From: an uncultured Verrucomicrobia subdivision 3 bacterium
GTDB taxonomy: Bacteria; Verrucomicrobiota; Verrucomicrobiia; Limisphaerales; UBA11358
Direction: 5' to 3'
DNA length: 51,690 nucleotides
Assembly: GCA_903875465.1 (NCBI GenBank)
Contig: CAIQWB010000071.1
Coordinates: 1 to 51,690 of the forward strand
Below the pieces are notes generated by a model. That model was not told the DNA's origin. It made no database searches and was given only the letters and a program-made list of their open reading frames with translations. The translations under genes and the position numbers were made by a program. Below are positions 45,046-51,690 of this stretch, piece after piece. Each line of letters begins with the position of its first letter. Position 1 is the stretch's first letter.

Positions 45046-45531
45046 TCAGGCGGCCGGGCCGGGGCGGCGGACCACCAGGCGCCGCCAGCCGATGACTGCG
45101 GCGACGAGGGCGATGGCCACGCGCAGAACATTCACCGGGGTGGGGGTCAAATGCAACCGGGTTCCCAAAAGCCAGCCAAAGACCGGCATCCAGCACATGG
45201 CCAGGGCCAGCCAGGGCCAGGCGGACAGGGGGCGGAACTGCGCGAGGCTGCCCAGCGCGCCGGCGAGGCCCCAGTAAACCAGGAAATTGAGGTCCCCGAT
45301 CACGCCGATGAGGGCGACTGTCAGGCTGATCGCGGCCAGCTTGAATTGGTAAATGTCGTGCGCCCGGTGGGCGATGGACCAGAGGGCGGGAATGACCCAG
45401 ATCAACAGGGCGAGCCAGCCAAAGTGGTCGTAGGGCGCGTGTTTCCAGGCGGAGACGAGGTCGGCGGAGTGCCAGGCGCAAAACACGGTCACCAGCCATT
45501 CGACCCGGATTTTGTGGAGAAACTGGTTCAT
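45046..45531 (-). CDS. Small membrane protein of the exosortase operon, unknown
   Basis: A 161-aa protein with about four hydrophobic segments (LLIWVIPALWSIAH, FLVYWGLAGALGSLA, WPWLALAMCWMPVFGWLLG, VLRVAIALVAAVIGW). A conserved-looking HSADLVSAWKHAPYDHFGWL motif is near the N-terminus. It overlaps the exosortase stop by 4 bases and ends 4 bases before the EpsI-like start. I recognise no family. Its constant position suggests a partner of exosortase. Confidence 0.65.
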   Translation of the reverse strand: MNQFLHKIRVEWLVTVFCAWHSADLVSAWKHAPYDHFGWLALLIWVIPALWSIAHRAHDIYQFKLAAISLTVALIGVIGDLNFLVYWGLAGALGSLAQFRPLSAWPWLALAMCWMPVFGWLLGTRLHLTPTPVNVLRVAIALVAAVIGWRRLVVRRPGPAA

Positions 45532-46352
45532 GTTTTAGCGGTGGGCGGGGGGCTGGCGGGCCGGCTTTGCCATTGGAGCAAGGCGAAGGAACCCCAGCAG
45601 AGGGCGAACATGACCATCAAGACAAACCAGCCGCCCCAGGCATGAAACCAGCCCTCGGCAAATTCGATGCCAAAGGTCAGGGCCGCGGCGGTGAGCATGA
45701 GCACGCGGGCGGTGTTGGCCACCCAGGCGAGGGCGAAGAGCAGGGGCAGACTCCACCAGTACGAGCGGTTACGCCCGAGCTGGATGTAGGCCAGCATGGT
45801 GCCGGCAATGAGCATGGCTTGCAAGGCCTTGAGGCCGGAGCAGGCGGCTTCCACGGAAACGGGCAGGCCCTGGACTTTCAGAAAGGTGCCTTCGCGGGTG
45901 ACCACGAGGCCCAGCAGGGAATAAAATTGCTCGGTGACCCAGGCGGCGGAGAGCCGGAACCACCAGCCCACCTGGCCGGCATCCAGCGTGACCCAGGGAA
46001 AGGCCATGACCAGCAGGGCCAGGAGGCGAAACACCCGGCGGCGGTCCGCAGGTTCCAGGCGGAGTTTGAGCCAGGCCCACGTGGCGAGGGTCCAGCCCAG
46101 GGCGAGCAGCAGGGTGAGATTGGTGAGGGTGCCGACCACGAACAGCCCCACGGCCCCCGCCAGGGTGGGGGTGTGCAGGGCAAACGGGGTGGTGGTGAAG
46201 CGCCAGGGGGCTCCCAGCCAGAAGAAGACTGGCAGCGCGCCCAGAATGGGCAGTACTTCCGAGGAGTTGCCCACCCAGGACCGGTCCCGGCCCCAAATCA
46301 AGGCGGCAAACCCCGCGAGGGCGGCAAGCCAAAGCCAGTCTTTGAGTTTCAT
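45528..46352 (-). CDS. Exosortase (transmembrane cysteine transpeptidase)
   Basis: This 274-aa multi-pass protein carries the exosortase triad: C171 in VEAACSGL, R216 in NTARV and H237 in GWFHAWGG, each in or beside a predicted membrane helix. It belongs to the exosortase/archaeosortase superfamily that cleaves C-terminal sorting tails (PEP-CTERM, VPDSG and others) and joins the protein to another molecule. It overlaps the TPR gene upstream and the membrane protein downstream by 4 bases each. No PEP-CTERM-type tail was seen among proteins in this window, so substrates lie elsewhere. Confidence 0.9.
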   Translation of the reverse strand: MKLKDWLWLAALAGFAALIWGRDRSWVGNSSEVLPILGALPVFFWLGAPWRFTTTPFALHTPTLAGAVGLFVVGTLTNLTLLLALGWTLATWAWLKLRLEPADRRRVFRLLALLVMAFPWVTLDAGQVGWWFRLSAAWVTEQFYSLLGLVVTREGTFLKVQGLPVSVEAACSGLKALQAMLIAGTMLAYIQLGRNRSYWWSLPLLFALAWVANTARVLMLTAAALTFGIEFAEGWFHAWGGWFVLMVMFALCWGSFALLQWQSRPASPPPTAKT

Positions 46353-48283
46353 TTGCCAGCCGCCGCTTTGGCGATGTCTTCCAGATTTTGCCGCAACTGG
46401 AGCTGGTCGGGCATCAGCTCGAGCAATTCCAGGGTGTAACGCTTGGCCTCGGCCCAGTTCTTTTGATCAAAGGCCTCGTGGGCGAGGAACACCCGGGCCT
46501 CGATGGATTCCTTGGCCAGCGCATGATATTGTTTGGAAGCCTCGGCTTTGTTGCCTTCGCGCAGGGTGATGCGGGCCAGTAATTCCCGGCCGGTCACATC
46601 CTTGGCGAGCTGCGGTTGACGGGTGATCCAGGCGCGGGCATCGGCATACTTCTTCAAATCCAAATCGGCCAGGGCGAGCACATAACTGGCACGATACCCC
46701 ACGGGGGTCGTGAGGGAGGACAGCTTGGCGAACCGGTTCAGCGCCTCCTGGGTTTTGCCGGCGGCCAGCATAATTTCCGCCGTGAGCAGATCGGTGTCCG
46801 GGCTGGCTTTGCCGGTGGCCAGGAAATCCAGCGCCGCCGGGTTGCCGCGGTTCACCCGGAGGTCCTGGGCGAGTCCGTAGGCAAACCAGTCAGGATAGGT
46901 GGAGGGGTTGGTGCCGGAGGCGAGTTGCAAGGCGGCTTCCCGCCAGCCGACGGCGAGGAAAGCGGCGGCAAAGACATCCGGTCCCTTCAAGAGCGCTTGA
47001 AAATCCGCCGGCAGGGGCTTGCCCGTGCCCTGGGCCTCGGCCCGGGCATATTCATCCAGCGCGATATAGAATTGATGGCGGTCATTGGCGGGCACGGTGC
47101 TGACGTAGGCAAAGGCCGAGGGGCTGAGCGTGTGGTCCAGGCGGTAGCCCAGGATGCGCCGGAGGGCGGCTTCCAGGTCGGGCGCGAAGGAGCGGGCGCG
47201 AAAACTATTGAATTTTAGCAGGTAGAGCGCTTCTTTTTCATGGTGCGTCCGGAGGAGTTCAATCATTTGCAGCCAGAATAATTCCTGGCGTTCCGAGAGG
47301 TACCGGTGGGCCTGGGTGAGGTCATTGAAGGAGTTGGAATTCCAGTAGGTGTTGTCGGGCAGGGAAATCACCCATTGGGCCAGGGGTTGCAAATCGCCGG
47401 CGGCCACCTTGTCGGCCTTGAGCGACACGGGCTGGATGACTTTGCCCCAAAAGGCGGACTTCAGCCAGATATAATCATAGGTGGGCTGGGCAATGGCTTC
47501 GCGCCAGGTTTGCAAGGCGAGATCGTAGTTGCCCTGGCGGCGGTAAAACTCCGCCAGGTCATCCCGCAGCACGGGGTTGTTGGTTTGGGCGATTACGGCG
47601 GCCACATAATCCACGCGGGCTTCGCCCGGATGGCCGGCGGCCTCGAGGATTTGGGCGCGGAAGGAGCGGATGTCCGGGTTGCGGGGATCCACCTGGCTGG
47701 CTTGATTGATCAACTGCCAGGCCTGGTTCATGTCTTTGCCGGCCACAATCAAGGCCAGGCGGGTGAGGCGGTCGGCATCCAATTTGCCGGGCAATTTCTG
47801 GCTGCGCAGCAATTTCTCCGCTTCGCGGGGCTTGCCTTGGAGCAGGAAGGCGTCGCTATCCAGGATCAACCACAGGGCGGGTTGCTTTTCATGGCCCGTC
47901 CAGGTGCTGCGGACCTTGGTGAAATCCACCGGCCGGCGGCCGGAAACGAAGGCCCGAGCGAGGAGCACGGAGGCTTCTTCATTGGCCAGCACGCGGCCCG
48001 GGGCCTTTTGGTAGAGATCGGAGAGGCGGGGTAAATCGCGGAGTCCGGCGAGGGCGGCGACTTCCAGCGAGGGCCAGTCCAGGGTGGAGCCGGGATGGGC
48101 CATGGCGGCGACAATGGCGTAGGCCTCGGCCGCATGGTCATCGCGCAGGAGCGACTGGGCTTTCTGGTAGGCCCGTTGTTCCTGATGCAGCACCACGGAA
48201 GCGCGCCAGGACCGGATGCCAAAAAATGCGCCCACCCCGGCCACGAGGAGGACCGCCAGACCGATGATTATTTTTTTATTCAT
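46349..48283 (-). CDS. TPR-like repeat protein with membrane anchor, exosortase operon
   Basis: This 644-aa protein has one N-terminal membrane segment (IIIGLAVLLVAGVGAFFG) and a long helical-repeat region. Units such as EKLLRSQKLPGKLDADRLTR, PDIRSFRAQILEAAGHPGEA and DDLAEFYRRQGNYDLALQTW read as tetratricopeptide-type repeats, most of its length. It leads the operon and is translationally coupled to the exosortase. Similar TPR proteins accompany exosortase and exopolysaccharide export loci, probably as a periplasm-facing scaffold. No enzymatic motif. Confidence 0.78.
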   Translation of the reverse strand: MNKKIIIGLAVLLVAGVGAFFGIRSWRASVVLHQEQRAYQKAQSLLRDDHAAEAYAIVAAMAHPGSTLDWPSLEVAALAGLRDLPRLSDLYQKAPGRVLANEEASVLLARAFVSGRRPVDFTKVRSTWTGHEKQPALWLILDSDAFLLQGKPREAEKLLRSQKLPGKLDADRLTRLALIVAGKDMNQAWQLINQASQVDPRNPDIRSFRAQILEAAGHPGEARVDYVAAVIAQTNNPVLRDDLAEFYRRQGNYDLALQTWREAIAQPTYDYIWLKSAFWGKVIQPVSLKADKVAAGDLQPLAQWVISLPDNTYWNSNSFNDLTQAHRYLSERQELFWLQMIELLRTHHEKEALYLLKFNSFRARSFAPDLEAALRRILGYRLDHTLSPSAFAYVSTVPANDRHQFYIALDEYARAEAQGTGKPLPADFQALLKGPDVFAAAFLAVGWREAALQLASGTNPSTYPDWFAYGLAQDLRVNRGNPAALDFLATGKASPDTDLLTAEIMLAAGKTQEALNRFAKLSSLTTPVGYRASYVLALADLDLKKYADARAWITRQPQLAKDVTGRELLARITLREGNKAEASKQYHALAKESIEARVFLAHEAFDQKNWAEAKRYTLELLELMPDQLQLRQNLEDIAKAAAGK

Positions 48284-48688
48284 TGCGTGATAACGAATTT
48301 ATTGGGCACCGGGTGCCGGGTCGATCCGGCACGGGATTGCGCAACGGTAAAGACTATCCGTTCCGAAATCAATTGCGGATCAACTGGCAAAAACCTGGCC
48401 GATGGTTGCTTTCTGATTGCGGGCGAACGCCCGGCCCGACCATTGCCGGTCAAGCTGGGTGCTACCCAAGCCAACTTCGGGTGATGAAATTACACCAGGC
48501 GGGCGGGTTTTCCAACAGCAAAGGAGGGTCGGGGGCGAAATTGTGGTGAAAAAGACGCCAAAAGCCCGGGGAAATCCTCGGGACCCGTTGGTTGGGGTGC
48601 TGGCCAGGGTGGGAGGATGCTGAGAGGCTGGGGCAATGCACAGTTGCCCAGACCCCGACGGCGGCGCCGCGCCCCGGGCCGACCGAGG
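48284..48688. other. Intergenic region between the TPR and hemN genes
   Basis: About 400 bases, divided between the upstream region of the exosortase operon and the downstream region of hemN. A short perfect hairpin GTGCCGG/CCGGCAC lies near 48310-48330 and a GGGCG/CGCCC word near 48420-48432. No coding sequence, RNA or T-tract terminator was recognised. Confidence 0.55.
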
Positions 48689-50065
48689 TCAAATTGTCTG
48701 TGAATGCCGGCGCTCGCCGCTGGGGGCCAGGGTGTTGTCAAAGCACATGGCGATGTTGCGGATGAAGAGGCGGCCGGCATCGGTGATTTCCACACCGGCG
48801 GGGGTGCGCTTCACGAGGCCATCGGCTTCGAAGGGAGCCAGGGCGGCGAGTTCGGGGGCGAAGTACTCGGTGAAGTTGATGCCCAGTTTCGCGGACATGG
48901 CGGCGTAATCCAGGGAGAGGTCGCACATGGCGCGCATGATGGTTTCGCGGCGGATTTGGTCCTCGGCGGTCACGGCATAGCCGCGCTGCACGGGCACGCG
49001 GCCCGCATCCACGGCGGCGCAATAGGCGGGGAGTTCCTTCTCGTTCTGCCAGTAGACTTCCGGCGTTTGCGAAATGGCGGACATGCCGAAGGAATAAATA
49101 TCCGAGCCGGCGCGGGTGCTGTAACCCTGGAAATTTCGCTGGAGCTGCTTCTGGCGCTGGGCAATGGTCAGCTCGTCATCGGGCTTGGCAAAATGATCCA
49201 TGCCAATATAGATGTACTTATTATCCGCGGTCAGCCGTTCAATGACGTTCTTGAGGAGCTGCAATTTGACTTCCGGCGGGGGCAGGATTTTCTGCTCCAA
49301 AATCTTTTGCGCGGGCTTCACCCACGGCACATGCGCATAACTGAAGACCGCCAGGCGGTCGGGGCTCATTTCGAGGACGGTGTCGAGAGTTTCGTTAAAG
49401 GATTCGGCGGTCTGGAAAGGCAGGCCGTAGATCAGGTCGAGATTCACGGAGCCGTAGCCGAGTTCGCGCATCCAGTCGATGGCCTGCTGGGTCATGGCCC
49501 GGGGCTGGATGCGGTGGATGGCCTCCTGCACTTTGGGGTTAAAGTCCTGCACGCCCATGGAGGCGCGGTTGAACCCAATTTCGCGCAGGGCCACGAGGTG
49601 GTCGCGGGTCAGGCGGCGCGGGTCGACTTCCACGCTGGCTTCGATGTCGGGCGCGAAGGTGAAGTGCTGGTGGATGATATCACCGAGGCGGCGGATTTCG
49701 TCCGGCCGCAAAAACGTGGGCGAGCCGCCGCCGAAATGGAGCTGGACGGCTTTGCGGCCGGGGTTGAGCTGCGGGGCCATCCGGGCGACTTCGCGGGCCA
49801 GATAACTGATGTAATCGCGGCCCTGGTCGTGGTTGGTGGTAATGACGGTGGTGCAACCGCAAAACCAGCAGAGCGTTTCGCAAAAGGGAATGTGAAAGTA
49901 AACGGACAGGTCCCGCGGGGTTTGGTTGTTGGCCGCCAAATGGCCGGCGAGCTGGTCCCAGCCGAGGGCGTTGCTGAATTTGGTGGCGGGTGGATAGCTG
50001 GTGTAACGCGGCCCGGCCACGTTGTATTTCTGCACCAAATCCAGGTCAACTTTGAGCGTGCTCAT
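48689..50065 (-). CDS. hemN: Oxygen-independent coproporphyrinogen III oxidase HemN (radical SAM)
   Basis: This 458-aa radical-SAM enzyme makes protoporphyrinogen IX from coproporphyrinogen III without oxygen. The iron-sulphur ligands are C62, C66 and C69 in FCETLCWFCGC. HemN features follow: GPRYTSYPPATKF at the N-terminus, FGGGSPTFLRP, EVDPRRLTRDHL and LDLIYGLPFQTAESF, and a C-terminal HemN domain. Full length. It overlaps the hemE stop by 4 bases, so hemE and hemN form a coupled pair, hemE first. Confidence 0.96.
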   Translation of the reverse strand: MSTLKVDLDLVQKYNVAGPRYTSYPPATKFSNALGWDQLAGHLAANNQTPRDLSVYFHIPFCETLCWFCGCTTVITTNHDQGRDYISYLAREVARMAPQLNPGRKAVQLHFGGGSPTFLRPDEIRRLGDIIHQHFTFAPDIEASVEVDPRRLTRDHLVALREIGFNRASMGVQDFNPKVQEAIHRIQPRAMTQQAIDWMRELGYGSVNLDLIYGLPFQTAESFNETLDTVLEMSPDRLAVFSYAHVPWVKPAQKILEQKILPPPEVKLQLLKNVIERLTADNKYIYIGMDHFAKPDDELTIAQRQKQLQRNFQGYSTRAGSDIYSFGMSAISQTPEVYWQNEKELPAYCAAVDAGRVPVQRGYAVTAEDQIRRETIMRAMCDLSLDYAAMSAKLGINFTEYFAPELAALAPFEADGLVKRTPAGVEITDAGRLFIRNIAMCFDNTLAPSGERRHSQTI

Positions 50066-51129
50066 ACTTTAAATTTTTGGACCGTATCCACCAGGGCGGC
50101 GATGTTTTCCAGCTTGGCGCCGGGCGTCAGGCCATGGCCAAGATTAAATATGTGTCCCGGCCGGCCGCGCATGGAATCCAGCACGCCGGAGGTTTCGCGG
50201 GCCACATCTGCGGGCGTGGCATCGCTGATCAGGGCGGGCGACAGATTGCCCTGCAAGCCGATGTGGGCCGGCACGTGCTTGCGGGCTTCGGCCAGCGGTG
50301 TTTGCCAGTCCACACCAATGACATTGGCACCGGTGGCCACCAGTTCAGGCCAATTATCGTGGGTTCCGAGGGAAAAGGCAATCACCGGCGGCGCGGCGGG
50401 CCGCTGTTTGAGGGCGGCGATAATCTCGCCGATCCAGCGACCGGAGGCCGCTGGGAATTCGGCCGGCAGCAGGTGGCCGCCGTGGCTGTCGAAAATCTGG
50501 AGCGCATCCACCCCGGTATCCGCCTGCATCTGGAGATATGCCGTGATGGCGGCCGTCAACTTCTCGGCCAGTAAATAGTACGTCTTGGGGTCTTCCCGGA
50601 ACAAGGCCAGGGCCCGGCTGTATTTGGGGACGCTCGCCCCCTCCATCATGAAGGTGGCCAGGGTCCAGGGCGAACCGCTGAACCCGATCAGCGCCGTGCG
50701 GTCGCCCAGTTCCTGCCGCAACATCCGCAGCGCCTGGTCCACATAACTGAGCCGCTCGACCACGCGCTCGACGGAAAGCCGGGCGATATCTGCCGCGGTG
50801 GTCACCGCAAAATCCATGACCACCCCGCCGGTCTCGCGAAAATGGTAGCTCTGGCCCAGCGCTTCGGGGATGACCAGGATGTCGCTGAACAGAATGGCGG
50901 CATCAAACCCAAACCGGCGTACCGGCTGCAAGGTGACTTCCACGGCCAGCTCGGGGTTTTGCACCAATTGGACGAAGGTGTAGGTTTCCTTCAGCTTGCG
51001 GTACTCCGGCAGGGCGCGTCCCGCCTGGCGCATGAGCCACATTGGGGGACGATCCGTGGGCAGGCAACGACACGCGGCTTGAAACCGCTGCCGGTTGGTG
51101 GGCGTAGGAGTGGCGATGGTCGGGCTCAT
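50062..51129 (-). CDS. hemE: Uroporphyrinogen decarboxylase
   Basis: This 355-aa enzyme converts uroporphyrinogen III to coproporphyrinogen III. Conserved words: RPPMWLMRQAGRALPEYR, ILFSDILVIPEALGQ, GFSGSPWTLATFMMEG, IFDSHGGHLLP, and IGVDWQTPLAEARKHV, ending with FNLGHGLTPGAKLENI. ATG 51129 was chosen as it precedes the family start (MSPTIATPTPTNRQ); 44 more residues upstream in-frame are not family-like. The next gene, hemN, is the following step in heme synthesis. Confidence 0.96.
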   Translation of the reverse strand: MSPTIATPTPTNRQRFQAACRCLPTDRPPMWLMRQAGRALPEYRKLKETYTFVQLVQNPELAVEVTLQPVRRFGFDAAILFSDILVIPEALGQSYHFRETGGVVMDFAVTTAADIARLSVERVVERLSYVDQALRMLRQELGDRTALIGFSGSPWTLATFMMEGASVPKYSRALALFREDPKTYYLLAEKLTAAITAYLQMQADTGVDALQIFDSHGGHLLPAEFPAASGRWIGEIIAALKQRPAAPPVIAFSLGTHDNWPELVATGANVIGVDWQTPLAEARKHVPAHIGLQGNLSPALISDATPADVARETSGVLDSMRGRPGHIFNLGHGLTPGAKLENIAALVDTVQKFKV

Positions 51130-51690
51130 GGCAAAACGCTGCGTAACATGGTTGATAGCATAAACCATCGGGGTGGGAAAGCCGCTTATCATTTTTTGGC
51201 AATCCCGGCGCATTTTTTGGTTGGTGGGCAAGCCAAACCTCACCACCAGCCCGACCGACAATTAAACCCGAACTCCGAAATTTAAACGGCCGGCTGGCAT
51301 CCATCTCCTGGGCATGAACGCTTGGGAACACTGGCTTCCCAAGCCGCTGCCAAGCAGTTGCCCATTTAAGAGTGTGCGCTGCGCGCAGCGGCAGTCTCAC
51401 CAGAACACGGCGGGTAGGCCGGCGATTTTTCCAACGTGTTTCTGCTCCAACATCTGGACACACCCCAGCCGGTTCCTCGCTGGTTTCGGTGGCATTCGGG
51501 TTGGCTTGGGTCGTCGGCTGCTGGATTGCCGAATCCCAACAGGATTCCGTCCGCCAGGCCAGGGTGGTCCCGGCAGCGGGACTACCCTGGGCAGGCTGAC
51601 GCATTTTTATGCAACCCCAACGGGGTTGTGTCATGGGGCTGGGCCGGCCAACGGGCACAACCCCGTTGGGGTTGGCGGTCGTTGGGGGGA
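51130..51690. repeat. Repeat-rich region upstream of hemE, with paired 17-bp inverted arms
   Basis: CAACCCCAACGGGGTTG (51612-51628) and its exact reverse complement CAACCCCGTTGGGGTTG (51658-51674) form both local and long hairpins. The 35-base word at 51436-51470 repeats 115-149, and 51265-51282 is the inverse of 155-172. A CTGCGCGCAG-type palindrome lies near 51380. No gene recognised; hemE regulatory signals presumably lie in the first part but none is certain. Confidence 0.65.

Noticed and set aside
48704-50578. 624-codon plus-strand frame across hemN and hemE
   Set aside because: It is antisense to two well-recognised genes and has no motif. A GC-rich shadow.
1-51690. tRNA, rRNA or CRISPR features
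   Set aside because: I saw no T-loop-like GTTCGAATC words with cloverleaf arms, no rRNA segments and no regularly spaced short direct repeats.

Overview
The window is about 51.7 kb of high-GC bacterial chromosome. It most resembles a Verrucomicrobiota (Limisphaerales/Pedosphaeraceae-like) genome. That is an inference from the combination of a GldA/F/G plus DUF4340 operon, an exosortase operon, futalosine-pathway MqnA, Tat-exported glycosidases, an EF-P with an unusual loop, and many short GC-rich hairpin repeats between genes. No rRNA, tRNA or CRISPR array was recognised.

Layout. 1-0.75 kb: repeat-rich spacer. 0.75-1.2 kb: a yeast-type cytosine deaminase. 1.47-6.2 kb: a four-gene ABC transporter operon (ATPase, permease, GldG-like, DUF4340). 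6.75-10.4 kb: convergent secreted type I pullulanase and GH5 glucanase, with a hairpin element between them. 10.6-16.3 kb, minus strand: mutS, a hexose-phosphate mutarotase and a DinG helicase, packed head to tail. 16.5-23.8 kb, minus strand: a tiny glycine-rich membrane protein, a GH63-type glucosidase, an ATE-like acyltransferase, mazG, ptsI and efp. 24.0-26.0 kb, plus strand: mqnA and a beta-helix protein. 26.1-27.5 kb, minus strand: a PfkB kinase and glyoxalase I. 27.7-31.0 kb: a YtrA-type GntR regulator with an ABC ATPase and permease, all overlapping.

31.25-36.45 kb is an AT-richer island that differs from everything around it. It holds a frameshifted unknown gene, an Eco29kI-type restriction-modification operon bracketed by two ~405-bp direct repeats, and a translationally coupled pair: a minimal nucleotidyltransferase-fold protein and a conserved-looking 318-aa partner of unknown function. 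This pair is the best candidate for an undescribed system. The repeats carry the 3' end of a small gene family, and a third, diverged member lies at 36.9-37.1 kb.

37.6-42.7 kb: a secreted GH30-type and a Tat-exported GH116-type glycosidase, with REP-like repeats and an IS110 relic around them. 42.9-48.3 kb, minus strand: a TPR protein, exosortase, a membrane protein and an EpsI-like protein in a tight operon, followed by a phosphohexomutase. 48.7-51.1 kb, minus strand: hemE and hemN overlapping. The window ends in hairpin repeats, one of which shares a 35-base word with the first 150 bases.

The resident genes suggest a polysaccharide degrader: pullulanase, GH5, GH63, GH30 and GH116, plus hexose-phosphate mutarotase, phosphohexomutase and a sugar kinase. 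It also has a double-membrane surface-sorting system and makes menaquinone and heme.
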